Positions 54,329-63,615 of a DNA stretch of 64,000 nucleotides are shown here, in pieces. The position numbers and the translations under genes are program-made. Source of the DNA: JBBSDP01 sp963754335 (GTDB lineage Bacteria > Planctomycetota > Phycisphaerae > Tepidisphaerales > Tepidisphaeraceae). The stretch is from positions 248,001 to 312,000 of the forward strand of contig CAVWFQ010000003.1 in the NCBI GenBank assembly GCA_963754335.1, in the 5' to 3' direction. Each line of letters opens with the position of its first letter. Within the stretch, counting starts at the first letter, position 1. Under the pieces are notes generated by a model. That model was given only the letters and a program-made list of their open reading frames with translations. It did not search any database and had not been told where the DNA came from.

Positions 54329-55499
54329 TCAGTGTGTCTTATGGGCAATCAATCGGATCGGCCAGGCCCATTCGACCTTAACGCTGTTGAAGTCACGAAA
54401 AGCCAGCTCGTCCGGTCGTCCGAGCAAACGCATCGCCCGGACCATTATCACGAAGCTGCTCACCAGCACCAGCGCGCCCACTGCGACGTGAGCGCTGGCC
54501 ACATCGGCCGGCTTGCGAAGAAGCACCGTCGCCGCGCCCAGCGCGATCTGCACCAGCAGAAGCAGCGCCAGGAGCAGGGAGGGTATCAACAACGCCGAAT
54601 TTGGAAAGCGCCCGATGATCCGCACGATGGTCCAGGTCCCCAACAAGAGAACGACCAGCGCTCCGGCCCGGTGTGCGAAATGGAGCCAGATCTGTCCCAG
54701 CGTCACGGGGTCGAGATTCAGGTTCCAGGCGCGAAGATGGTTTGCGCCAGCCAAGTCGGCGGCATTCGTCGGCGGAAGAATTTTCCCATACGACAACGGG
54801 AAATCGGGAATCGCCAGCCCGGCATCTTCATGCCGCATCGTAGCGCCGACGATCAGTTGCAGATAAATGGCAAGGACCAGCGCCGTCGCGAGGGCGATCA
54901 TTCCGCGTCCCCCGGGAATCACAGCCGAGGGTGGCTGTGCCACTTGCCACCATCGCGAAGTCACGATCACAGTGAGGGCCGCCAGGCAGAAAAACGCCTG
55001 GGCGACGCAGGCATGCACGATCGCCAGATCGAGGTTCACCAGGACGACGCGGAGCCCTCCCAGCAGTCCCTGAAACATGACGCCGATCAGCACCGCCAGG
55101 CAGAGATAGCGAATGCGTTTCGGGCGTTCGGATTGTCCCGTGTTGGATGCCATGATCCAGACCGATCAATCGGAAGAATTGAAACCGCCAGGCCCAGACG
55201 ACGAGCACGATCGACAGCATGCCGACAACTGTTCCCATGAGGCGATGCGTGTGCTCGTAGAAAATGCCGCCGACCCAGAGCCGCGGCGGAAAGAGGAACA
55301 TGTTGTAGCCGTAGCTGTTGGGCCAGTCCGGCACCGACATGCCGGCGTGCCGCGAGGTGACCAGGCCGCCCATGCAGATGAGTGGAAACGTGGCGGCCGC
55401 GACGGCCCACGCCAAGGCGTGGAGGACGCGATCATGCGAATTGGAGGTTCGTAGAGCCACGCGTTGCAATATGGTACGAATCAGGCAGTGTGTCGTCAT
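54329..55499 (-). CDS. ctaA: Heme A synthase (frameshift near 55150)
   Basis: Converts heme O to heme A in the membrane, about 390 residues. The N-terminal half (ATG 55499) has MGGLVTSRHAGMSVPDWPNS and GGIFYEHTHRLMGTVVGML with heme-ligating His. Near 55150 the frame moves to the C-terminal half: YLCLAVLIGVMFQGLLGGLR, AIVHACVAQAFFCLAALTVI, PVTLGQIWLHFAHRAGALVV and VASAHVAVGALVLVSSFVIM, giving the second set of His. The two halves together match the eight-helix Cox15 design. It lies 15 bases upstream of ctaB. Confidence 0.85.
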
Positions 55500-55546
55500 T
55501 CCAGAATTCCTGATGCGACTATTTGCCACATTCGAGGCATATTTAC

Positions 55547-55722
55547 TGCAGAGGCGTTGAGAACGCCGAGAATTCACTGAATTGAAGGGGCGTTTCGTTG
55601 CAGATGGGTAATTCTTCAGTGGAACGGGCGTCCCGCCCGTGTCTTCAAACATTGACACCGGCGTGCCGCGCGAGACGCCCGTGCCACAAAAATTCTCCGC
55701 GATCTCCGCGTCTCTGCGGTGA
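55547..55722. repeat. Nested inverted repeat between ctaA and coxA
   Basis: Outer arms CTGCAGAGGCGTTGAGAACG and CGCGATCTCCGCGTCTCTGC; inner hairpin ACGGGCGTCCCGCCCGTG and GAGACGCCCGTGCCAC. It combines the CAGAG and GGGCGTC repeat families also found at 59460-59557 and 24608-24645. No gene in 55500-55738. Confidence 0.65.
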
Positions 55723-55738
55723 ATCCAAATTTTCCAAC

Positions 55739-57841
55739 TTAATGCGGATCGTCCACGGCCCCTTCGACCCAGCGGGTTTGGGCGAGCCAATCTTCCTCGA
55801 TGAGCGGCGAACTGTATTCGTATGGCCCGTGATGGACGATCGGCACCTTCGCGAAATTGCCGTGCGGCGGGGGACTTGTCGTTTCCCATTCCAGCGTCGT
55901 GGCTTCCCATGGATTGTTGGGTGCACGCTTTCCCCAGATCCAGCTTCCGATGAAGTTCAGGACGAAAGGAATCTGCGAAAGACCAAGCAAAAATGCATTC
56001 ACGCTGATGAACTTGTTCATGCTCTCGAAATGCGTGAACGTCGGATACTGGTTGTAATTGGCAACCCGGCGGTGCATGCCGCCAACGCCCAGAATGTGCA
56101 TGGTGAAGAACGTGAGGTTGAAAAAGATGAATGTCAGGAAAAAATGAATCAGGCCGAGCCGCTCGCTCATCATCCGGCCGAACATTTTCGGATACCAGAA
56201 ATAAATCGCGGCGAAGATGCCGAAGGTCGAGGCCCCGAACAGGACGTAGTGAATGTGGGCGACGATGAAGTATCCGCCGTGGACGAGAACATCGACCGCC
56301 GTCGAGGCCATGAAGATTCCCGACAATCCGCCGATCACGAACATCGCCACGAACGCGATGGCGTTCCACATCGCCGCTGTATAGCGGATGTTTCCGCCCC
56401 AGAGCGTTCCCATCCAGTTGAAGACTTTGATGGCCGACGGCACGGCGATGAACATCGTGCTGATGGCGAAGGTGGTGCCGAGCGTCGGATTCAATCCGCT
56501 CTGGAACATGTGATGCGCCCAGACGATGAATCCGAGAAAAGCGATTCCCGACAGTGCATAGATCATCGGGCGGTACCCGAAGACCGGCTTGCGCGCTCCG
56601 ACGGCCAGAATGTCGGAGACCATTCCCATCGCCGGCAGGATCATGATGTAAACCGCGGGATGCGAGTAGAACCAGAAGAGGTGCTGATGAAGCAATGCGT
56701 ATCCGCCACCTGAATCCGGCTGAAGCTGATTGGTCACAACGCGATTGAAAGGGATGAAAAAGCTTGTCAGCCCGTTGTGATCGAGCAGGTTCATGGTGAG
56801 GGCGGCGGCCAGCACCGGCGTCGCGAGCAGCACCAGGATCGAAGTGATGAACAGCGACCAGACCGACAGCGGCAGCCGGAACATCGTCATGCCGGGGCAG
56901 CGGAGCTTGATGATGGTCGTGAGATAGTTGACGGCTCCCATGATGCTGGAAAAGCCGAGGATCGTGAGCGACAAAAACCAGGCGCTCTGGCCGTCGAACG
57001 TTGCGTATTGCACTCCCTTGAGAATGACGATCCCTGCAATTGTCGAAAGGAGAACGCCGACGAGGAAATTGAGAATGCAGTTGCCGAGCCGCACGCGATA
57101 GCAGCAGAGATAGCCAAAAAGAAGAAAGATGGCGGCGAAGGTCGTGGCCAGCGCGGCTGAGGGCCAGACACCCTGGCGATGGGTCGCGGGATCCTGGATC
57201 CGCAGCGTCTGAATCGCCCGGTTCCAGTAGTCGCCGGCCTTCTCAAGCGGAGTCGAGGGCGCTGAATAGGGCAGAGGCTGCTCGGCCGCCCATCGGCCCG
57301 AGTGCTGCTCGATCCGCGACAGCGGTGGATAGCTCGTCCATCCCGCGGCGGCGGGACCGCCCGGCAGGAAAAACGACGAGACCATGATCGCCCCGGCGGG
57401 AATCGCCGACCAGAAGGCGATCCCGTTCAGAAACGGAAAGGCCATGTCCGCCGCCCCGATTTTCAGCGGGATCAGGTAATTCCCGTACACGCCGACCAGG
57501 ATCGGAATGATCACGAAAAAGATCATGATCGAGGCGTGCATGGTGAAGGCGGCGTTGTAGAAATCGTCGGGCATCGTTCGCCCGCTCCATGCCCCGATCC
57601 GCTCCATGTACGCGCCGAGGATGGGAACTGGCAGATTCGGCCACCCGAGTTGCCAGCGCACCAGCATCGCCAGCAGTCCGCCGATGACGAAAAAGATCAG
57701 CCCCACCATCAGGAACTGAATGCCGATCGTCTTATGGTCGGTGGAGAAGAGATAGCTCTTGAGAAACCCGAGATCCTCGTGCGCATGCTCGTGGGCCGGT
57801 TCGTCAGCGGCGGGGGAAATAGAGGTCGAGATTGCAGTCAT
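55739..57841 (-). CDS. ctaD: Cytochrome c oxidase subunit I, A2-type, with insertion
   Basis: About 700 residues from ATG 57841. Heme and CuB ligands are in FTMHASIMIFFV, HQHLFWFYSHPAVYIMILPA and HIHYVLFGASTFGIFAAIYF. The proton-channel motif is YSHPAV, as in A2-type heme-copper oxidases, where Tyr-Ser replaces the Glu of A1 enzymes. Between GWTSYPPLS and FSSIMGAVNYL about 115 residues are inserted, including two hydrophobic segments (LATTFAAIFLLFGYLCC and ILNFLVGVLLSTIAGIVIL). The frame is intact. It sits 289 bases downstream of coxB, in the usual order. Confidence 0.9.
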   Translation of the reverse strand: MTAISTSISPAADEPAHEHAHEDLGFLKSYLFSTDHKTIGIQFLMVGLIFFVIGGLLAMLVRWQLGWPNLPVPILGAYMERIGAWSGRTMPDDFYNAAFTMHASIMIFFVIIPILVGVYGNYLIPLKIGAADMAFPFLNGIAFWSAIPAGAIMVSSFFLPGGPAAAGWTSYPPLSRIEQHSGRWAAEQPLPYSAPSTPLEKAGDYWNRAIQTLRIQDPATHRQGVWPSAALATTFAAIFLLFGYLCCYRVRLGNCILNFLVGVLLSTIAGIVILKGVQYATFDGQSAWFLSLTILGFSSIMGAVNYLTTIIKLRCPGMTMFRLPLSVWSLFITSILVLLATPVLAAALTMNLLDHNGLTSFFIPFNRVVTNQLQPDSGGGYALLHQHLFWFYSHPAVYIMILPAMGMVSDILAVGARKPVFGYRPMIYALSGIAFLGFIVWAHHMFQSGLNPTLGTTFAISTMFIAVPSAIKVFNWMGTLWGGNIRYTAAMWNAIAFVAMFVIGGLSGIFMASTAVDVLVHGGYFIVAHIHYVLFGASTFGIFAAIYFWYPKMFGRMMSERLGLIHFFLTFIFFNLTFFTMHILGVGGMHRRVANYNQYPTFTHFESMNKFISVNAFLLGLSQIPFVLNFIGSWIWGKRAPNNPWEATTLEWETTSPPPHGNFAKVPIVHHGPYEYSSPLIEEDWLAQTRWVEGAVDDPH

Positions 57842-57968
57842 TACGAAGCTTTCTTCGTTTGGTCGGGGCACCGTTTTTCGTTCGATATTGGATGTTCAAT
57901 CCCGGCGCGCCGGGACAATTTGTTGTTTGTTCGATGTTCGCCCTTTCTTTCGTCCTTTGACCGGACGA

Positions 57969-58087
57969 ATAATAGGAGAACGCTTCGCTCTTGCTGAATC
58001 GGTGGAGTACCACCGACCGCCGTGGAGTACCACGGCACACGGGCGAGACGCCCGTGCCACAAAAAAAGCCGAAGCACCGTTTTGATC
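57969..58087. repeat. Dispersed repeat, copy B
   Basis: The same ordered words as copy A at 31431-31571, about 119 bp, palindromic (CCGTGGAGTACCACGG, ACGGGCGAGACGCCCGTG). It lies in the gap between coxA and coxB (57842-58130), which has no gene. Confidence 0.7.
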
Positions 58088-58130
58088 CTTGAGCCGAACA
58101 TCGAACGTCGAACAAATTCGGATCGACTCG

Positions 58131-59417
58131 TCATCGCGTTCCCTCCGCCAGCGCGTCTGTCGTCGCATTTGCAGCCGTCGCGGGATGCGGGCCATATTTC
58201 TTCTGATACTCGTCCGGCTCGAGGACAATGACGGTTCCCTTCATGTCCGAATGGCCCACGCCGCACAATTCGGCGCAGACCAAATCCCAGTTTTTGGGTT
58301 CGTAGGCGACAACCTTGTCCACGCCGATTTCCTTGAGTCCCTGGAACACAGTTTTTTGGGTCTCATCATCGACGTCGATGGGGATGAGCGATCCGTTGCG
58401 AATAATCGTCTTGCCTCTCTTGCCTGGAAATTTATACCGGATCGCCCCATCTGGGTCTTGCCAGGCGTGCGGCGAACTGGGTTCGATCGCGATCCGCATG
58501 TCCTTTTTGGGATCCTTCACGAGGATCGACTGCAGTTCGTCGACGGAATACTCCCGGCGGCTCTGCTTTTCCAGCTCGGCGCTGCTGGTTGTGGCGGTGA
58601 GATAAATCACCCCGCGCATACCCGGGACGGCGTCGAGCCTCACGCGGAAGTTCGGCAGGTAAAAGTCATGGATTACATCCTTGCTGCCGATGCTGATCTC
58701 GACCGGAATGCCTTTGGGGATCTCCAGCGGATGGTTGAGCGCCTGTCGCCAGTCGTCATCGAGCCCGGCCGGATCGGAAAAATCCTTTCCGAGCGGGTTG
58801 ATCTCATCAATGTATTTATTCAGCACCACCAGGGCGTCGGCTTCCTTTATATAAGCTGGCCCCGGGACCGGCGGAAATTCAAATGAAGCGCCTTCCGGCA
58901 GCGCCGGCCACTTCAGATCGGTTGGCTTGGGATAGATCAAATACCGACCCATCTTTCCGTCCGGACCGGGATAGATCACATTCCATTTGTATTGCTGTCC
59001 GACGACCAGAATCTTTGGCGCTGTTTCGTGATTGATATTCGGCGCGTAGCGGTAGTTGTCCCAGACGCCTTTCGTGATCAGCGAAAGAAAGATCAGGATG
59101 ATCGCGGGAATGATCGTCCAGATCATTTCCAGCTTTGTATTGCCGTGAGTGAACACGCCCTTGCGCTGATCGCCTCGATGGCGGTACTTCCACATGAACC
59201 AGATCAGGACCGCTTCGACGACGATGAAAATGACCATCGTCAGCCAGAAGATGGCGATGAAAAGCTGGTCGATCGCCTTTCCGTGAACGGAATAATTCGG
59301 CGGGAGCCACCAATCCCATCCGATGGCCAGGGGGTGAAGTGATGGCAGGCGGATCGATGCGCCCGCCGCAAGGAACGGGAGACGCAAGGTCTGACTCGCA
59401 CACTCAAACAGGATCAC
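58131..59417 (-). CDS. ctaC: Cytochrome c oxidase subunit II with insertions
   Basis: 428 residues. Two membrane helices (LFIAIFWLTMVIFIVVEAVL and LEMIWTIIPAIILIFLSLIT) precede the CuA domain. CuA ligands are in SKDVIHDFYLPNFRVRLDAV and VCAELCGVGHSDMKG (C-x3-C-x3-H-x2-M). Compared with the usual 100-residue cupredoxin there are extra segments: about 60 residues before the first ligand (DLKWPALPEGASFEFPPVPG) and about 100 between the ligands (REYSVDELQSILVKDPKKDM). No fused cytochrome c domain follows. Start 59417 is the longest; a shorter one is possible. First core oxidase gene of the cluster. Confidence 0.87.
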   Translation of the reverse strand: MILFECASQTLRLPFLAAGASIRLPSLHPLAIGWDWWLPPNYSVHGKAIDQLFIAIFWLTMVIFIVVEAVLIWFMWKYRHRGDQRKGVFTHGNTKLEMIWTIIPAIILIFLSLITKGVWDNYRYAPNINHETAPKILVVGQQYKWNVIYPGPDGKMGRYLIYPKPTDLKWPALPEGASFEFPPVPGPAYIKEADALVVLNKYIDEINPLGKDFSDPAGLDDDWRQALNHPLEIPKGIPVEISIGSKDVIHDFYLPNFRVRLDAVPGMRGVIYLTATTSSAELEKQSRREYSVDELQSILVKDPKKDMRIAIEPSSPHAWQDPDGAIRYKFPGKRGKTIIRNGSLIPIDVDDETQKTVFQGLKEIGVDKVVAYEPKNWDLVCAELCGVGHSDMKGTVIVLEPDEYQKKYGPHPATAANATTDALAEGTR

Positions 59418-59459
59418 CTACCCGATCTCCTGGTACGATTTGTTTGCCGCGAAAGAAGA

Positions 59460-59557
59460 TGACCACAGAGAGCACAGAGATGGAGGAGAACACCGAGACG
59501 CAGTTCGCACAAAAACGTCTCTGTGATCTCCGCGCTCCTCAGTGATCTCTGTGGCCA
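59460..59557. repeat. CCACAGAGAGCACAGAGAT-type inverted repeat
   Basis: Left words CCACAGAGAGCACAGAGAT and ACACCGAGACG, right words CGTCTCTGTGATCTCC and CAGTGATCTCTGTGG form a long imperfect palindrome between the cupredoxin and coxB genes. Same family as 2271-2310 and 55547-55722. Confidence 0.68.
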
Positions 59558-59590
59558 TTTCTTTGAATCGTGAAACGTTCGGAATGTTCG

Positions 59591-60319
59591 TTATTTCGCC
59601 GGCGCTTCGGCCTTCTCCTCGGCTTTAAAGCTGAAGTCCGCCGTGCCCTTTCCGTCCTTGACGGTTACCTTCGCATCTTTTTCACCGTACTTTTCCTGCC
59701 AGAAAGTGAGGGTGTAATCGCCGTCGGCAAGGCCCTTTGTGTCAATCGAGTACTTTCCGTCTTCTCCGGTGGCCGCGAAGTAGGGATTGTCGAGGACGCG
59801 CACCCACGCCCCCATCCACGGGTGGACGTCGCATTTGATCTTGAAGGTTTCCGGCGCTTTGAAAGGGTCAAGCTTCTTGACGCCGGGGGCAGGCTGGCCG
59901 ACGTTGAACCCTTCGTTGTCCAGGCTCAGGGCATGAACGTTGTGCATGAACGGATCGCTGTTCTTCACATTGACCTGCTGACCCACCATGCAGGCGATCA
60001 CGTGGGGGTGATAAATGCACCCCTTCTGGTCGAGAACCGCCGGAGTAGTGGGGACCCCGCCGGCAAGCTTCTGTCCGTCGGCTGGCTTGATCGAGACAAT
60101 GACGTTTGCCAACTCACCTTTGTCGCCGACAACCACAGTTTCGTCGTAAACCGGATCTTTGTGAAGCTTGGAGCAAATCGGATCATTGGCGATCCCTTTG
60201 ATTTCCGGCATGTCCGGCGCTTTTCCGTCCAATTTGACCAGTCCAGTAATCTGGGCGAACGACACACTACACAGGCTGGCGGAAAACAAAGCCGCCGCAA
60301 TACCTCGCACGCAATTCAT
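59591..60319 (-). CDS. Exported cupredoxin-like protein upstream of the oxidase genes
   Basis: 242 residues, with a signal peptide (MNCVRGIAAALFSASLCSVS then FAQ). The copper-binding pattern is split as in plastocyanin-like domains: GQQVNVKNSDPFMHNVHALS with one His, and TFKIKCDVHPWMGAWVRVLD with Cys, His and Met. A C-terminal carboxypeptidase-regulatory-like beta domain (GEDGKYSIDTKGLADGDYTL) ends in a Lys/Ala tail. It is the first gene of the - strand run before coxB, so it may carry electrons or copper to the oxidase; this is inference from position. Confidence 0.78.
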   Translation of the reverse strand: MNCVRGIAAALFSASLCSVSFAQITGLVKLDGKAPDMPEIKGIANDPICSKLHKDPVYDETVVVGDKGELANVIVSIKPADGQKLAGGVPTTPAVLDQKGCIYHPHVIACMVGQQVNVKNSDPFMHNVHALSLDNEGFNVGQPAPGVKKLDPFKAPETFKIKCDVHPWMGAWVRVLDNPYFAATGEDGKYSIDTKGLADGDYTLTFWQEKYGEKDAKVTVKDGKGTADFSFKAEEKAEAPAK

Positions 60320-60585
60320 GGTTTGGCTCCTCTAAATACAGTAATGGGTGATACTAAGGAAGACTCCGCTACACGTCCAACCGTTAGGACTGCGGCAATC
60401 CGTCGCATCCAATCCGTGGGCCTGCCCTGAGCATTGTCGAATGGCCCGATTGGCTTGGATGCCGCCATCTCTACACAGAAGGAGAATGGAATGTTGACGA
60501 CCCGCGACTGATTCAAACCGATGCAACTGACCGATAGAGAGATGTCTGAGGTTGATTTGGTGGATTTCGAATTGGGAGCCCTTCT
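60320..60585. other. Divergent intergenic region
   Basis: 266 bases between the cupredoxin and TPR genes, transcribed away from each other. It should carry both promoters, but no clear -35/-10 pair can be named. No gene or repeat stands out. Confidence 0.4.
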
Positions 60586-61253
60586 ATGAAAGCTCGTTCT
60601 TGTCTATTCGCGGTTGCACTCACACTCACCGGCATCGGTTGCGCGAAAAATGCCGCCAACGGGCCCACGCCCGCAACATGGATCCGGTCCCCGATAAAGT
60701 GAATCAGCCGACGATCAACGCCAATACCCATTTTTCCGCAGGACAGCTCGCCGAGTCGCGCGGAAATGTTCCCGCGGCAATGGAGCAGTATAAAATCGCG
60801 TTGAAAATGTCGCCCGACTATCAGCCGGCGATTTACCGGATGGCGGTTCTCTATACAACGCAGAAGGACTTCAACAACGGGATGTCGATGTGGACGCGCT
60901 ACGTGAAGGTGACCGACGGATCCGCCGGCGCCTACAGCAACCTGGCACTCTGCGAGGAGTATGCCGGCCGTCCCGAGCAGGCCGAGGCGGATTACCGCCG
61001 CGGCGTTAAAGCCGACAGCCACAACGAGGCGTGCCGCGTCAACTACGGCCTGATGCTCGCCCGTCACGATCGCATCGGTGAGGCCACCGTCCAGTTGCAG
61101 GCCGTCCTTCCCCAGGCCGAGGTTCACTACAACCTCGCTGTCGTTTACGAGGGGAAGGGTCGTAAGGAGCAGGCCCGCATGGAATATGAAAAAGCAGTCG
61201 CCCTCAACCCTGAAATGACCGACGCCCGTGCGCGTCTCGCGGATTTGAATTAG
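60586..61253 (+). CDS. TPR lipoprotein (frameshift near 60675)
   Basis: About 222 residues. The lipoprotein signal is SCLFAVALTLTGIGC, with Cys at the lipobox. The first frame ends soon after; from about 60675 the reading is MDPVPDKVNQPTINANTHFS and then TPR units (RGNVPAAMEQYKIALKMSPD, AYSNLALCEEYAGRPEQAEA, VHYNLAVVYEGKGRKEQARM). A one-base change in CAACGGGCCC would join signal and TPR parts. Probably a periplasmic or outer-membrane scaffold. A terminator-like hairpin follows. Confidence 0.75.
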
Positions 61254-61292
61254 AGCCTGGGCGCTTAGTTCATATCAGCAATAAACGAATCG

Positions 61293-61322
61293 GTGCGGCT
61301 CCGGATCATTCCGGAGCCGCAC
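61293..61322 (+). terminator. Terminator-like hairpin after the TPR gene
   Basis: GTGCGGCTCCGGA and TCCGGAGCCGCAC form a perfect 13-bp stem with a 4-base loop, followed by TGCTTTTCC. Confidence 0.7.
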
Positions 61323-61408
61323 TGCTTTTCCACTGTGCCACGGAATTAGATGCGATCGCCGCCCGACCGTACTTCCGTGAAACCCTGACTCCCCTATACT
61401 GCCGGGAA

Positions 61409-63319
61409 GTGACCGATCTTCGCCTGCAACTTCAGGAACTGTTCGGACTCGACGAATTTCGCCCCTCGCAGCGCGAGGTGATCGAGGATGTGCTCGGCGG
61501 GAAGGACGTTCTCTGCGTCATGCCCACCGGGGCGGGCAAGAGTCTGTGTTATCAGTTTCCCGCCGCCGTCCAGAAGGGATTGACGCTTGTCGTGTCTCCC
61601 CTCATCTCGCTGATGGAAGATCAGGTTCAGCAACTGCGAGACGAAGGAATACCGGCGGTTTGCCTCAACAGCTCGTTGAGCCCGGCGCTCCGCCGGGAGG
61701 TCATGCAGGAATTGCGTGACGGGTTCGAGGGAATGCTTTACGTAGCGCCCGAGCGATTCGACGCGCCCGATTTCCAGGAATTCCTCAATCAGCTCGCGCC
61801 GCAATTCATCGCGGTCGATGAGGCCCATTGTGTGAGCCAGTGGGGACACGATTTTCGTCCCGATTATCTGAAACTGGGTGAGGTGCGCCGCAGGCTCGGC
61901 TCCCCGCCGTGCATTGCGCTGACCGCGACGGCGACGGAAGACGTTCGCCTGGACATCATCCGCCTGCTCGGATTGAGCGACCCGACTGTCGTCGTGACCG
62001 GCTTCGATCGTCCCAACCTCAGCTACCAGTGCCGTCGCGTCGGCGGGGCCTCGGAAAAAGATCCCGAGTTGATCGATCTGCTGCGCCGTGAGCCGGGAAG
62101 CGCCATTGTGTATTGCGCGACGCGCAAGGCGGTTGATGCGGTCACGTCGGTCCTGACCGGCACGCTGCGCGACCGGCCGGTCTTTGCATATCACGCCGGC
62201 ATGGACCCGGCGGCGCGCACCGCCAACCAGGAGCGGTTCATGCAGACGCCGCGCGCGATCGCCGTCGCGACCAATGCATTCGGCATGGGAATCAACAAGC
62301 CGGATGTGCGTCTCGTTGCCCATTACAACATTCCTGGCACGCTGGAGGCCTACTACCAGGAGGCGGGCCGGGCCGGGCGCGATGGCTCCCCCTCGCGCTG
62401 CGTTCTGCTCTTCAGCTATCAGGATCGTTACACGCAGGAATTTTTCATTGAAAAGATCGGCGAAGATAAATCCAACGCCGATCCGAAATTGATCGACAAA
62501 CTCAAGCGGGGCGCTACGCAGAAACTCGATTTGCTGATCCGCTATGCCCAGACACATCGCTGCCGCCGCCAGATGATCCTCGACTATTTCGGCGACGAAG
62601 CGCCGGTCTGCGAATGCCGTTGCGATGTCTGCCGGACCGGAGAGGATCTCGCCGCCAACACTGAAAACGCGCCGGCGGTCATTATTTCCGACGAGGTGAT
62701 TACCCTCGTCCGCCAGATTCTGTCGGCGGTGGCGCGGCTGCACGGAAAGTTTGGGGCTGGCGTGGTGGCCGAAGTGCTGACTGGCTCCGAGAGCCAGAAA
62801 TCGCAGCGATGGGGATTCGAGCGACTCTCGGTTTTCGGTCTGCTTCGCCAGCATACCGCCAAGCAGGTGGTGGCGATGCTTCATCGCGTCATGGAAGCCG
62901 GCCTGGCCCGCCAGCGCGACCCCGAAGGGGTCAAGTTCCGGCCGGTCATGGAAATGAGCCCCCTGGGGATTGCCGTCATGAAGGGAGAACAGCTTCCCCC
63001 GGCCAGTCTGGCCGATCTTTTGCCGCGGCGGGGAACCAGCGCTCCACGCCAACGCGTCTATATCGATCGCAAAGAATCAACTCTCGCGCAGGACCTGCCG
63101 CCTGACGCTGCGCAACGCTTCGACCGGCTTCGAGCCCTTCGAGCCCAGATTGCCCGGGAACGCCAGCTTCCTGCCTATTGCATCTGCCATGACACGACGT
63201 TGAAGCAGATTGCCGAGATCGCGCCGGTGGATCTTCGCGCACTGGAACAGGTCAAAGGAATGGGGCCGTTCAAAGTCAAAATGTATGGAGAAGCGTTTCT
63301 GGGAGCAGTACGCGGATAG
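61409..63319 (+). CDS. recQ: ATP-dependent DNA helicase RecQ
   Basis: 636 residues from a GTG start behind GGGAA. The helicase motifs are motif 0/I (FRPSQREVIEDVLGGKDVLC, MPTGAGKSLCYQFPA), II (VDEAHCVSQWGHDFRPDY), III (IALTATA), and V/VI (ATNAFGMGINKPDVRLVAHY, QEAGRAGRDG). The zinc domain has CRRQMILDYFGDEAPVCECR then CDVC. A short RQC-like region and a C-terminal HRDC domain (FDRLRALRAQIARERQLPAY then DLRALEQVKGMGPFKVKMYG) follow. A 3'-5' helicase in recombination and repair. The frame is intact and the length is typical. Confidence 0.93.
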   Translation: MTDLRLQLQELFGLDEFRPSQREVIEDVLGGKDVLCVMPTGAGKSLCYQFPAAVQKGLTLVVSPLISLMEDQVQQLRDEGIPAVCLNSSLSPALRREVMQELRDGFEGMLYVAPERFDAPDFQEFLNQLAPQFIAVDEAHCVSQWGHDFRPDYLKLGEVRRRLGSPPCIALTATATEDVRLDIIRLLGLSDPTVVVTGFDRPNLSYQCRRVGGASEKDPELIDLLRREPGSAIVYCATRKAVDAVTSVLTGTLRDRPVFAYHAGMDPAARTANQERFMQTPRAIAVATNAFGMGINKPDVRLVAHYNIPGTLEAYYQEAGRAGRDGSPSRCVLLFSYQDRYTQEFFIEKIGEDKSNADPKLIDKLKRGATQKLDLLIRYAQTHRCRRQMILDYFGDEAPVCECRCDVCRTGEDLAANTENAPAVIISDEVITLVRQILSAVARLHGKFGAGVVAEVLTGSESQKSQRWGFERLSVFGLLRQHTAKQVVAMLHRVMEAGLARQRDPEGVKFRPVMEMSPLGIAVMKGEQLPPASLADLLPRRGTSAPRQRVYIDRKESTLAQDLPPDAAQRFDRLRALRAQIARERQLPAYCICHDTTLKQIAEIAPVDLRALEQVKGMGPFKVKMYGEAFLGAVRG

Positions 63320-63343
63320 CGGGAATTTCAAATTCGAAATCCC

Positions 63344-63423
63344 AAAAACCGGTTGTGGCCCCGAACTATTGCGTTGTGGGATATCTCACCCAACGCAATA
63401 GTTCGGGGCCACAACCCGTTTTT
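63344..63423. repeat. Inverted repeat with 33-bp arms after recQ
   Basis: The arms open with AAAAACCGGTTGTGGCCCCG and close with CGGGGCCACAACCCGTTTTT, with a 13-base loop (TGGGATATCTCAC). One or two mismatches. Position after recQ could also serve termination (ends in T5). Confidence 0.75.
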
Positions 63424-63514
63424 CAGATCCGCGTTTATCGGCGCTCATCTGATTGTTTATTGGTGGCGACATTTCTGCGCCTTTTCTTGGATTTGGTTGC
63501 GGTCGCAGGCAGCG

Positions 63515-63545
63515 CGGGCTCCTCTGCGTCTCTGCGGTGGATCCT
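63515..63545. repeat. CAGAG-family repeat fragment
   Basis: CCTCTGCGTCTCTGCGGTGG is the complement of the words in 55547-55722. It is a single arm here, in the gap before the MFS gene. Confidence 0.5.
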
Positions 63546-63615
63546 GAATTTTCCGGGTGAGCGATTGCATTTCCGCCGGCTCGATCCGACGATGATTCGG
63601 GTTCAATTTTCATAG

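Noticed and set aside
61394..63052. 552-residue - strand frame opposite recQ
   Set aside because: RecQ has all its motifs on +; the antisense frame is a codon-bias artefact.
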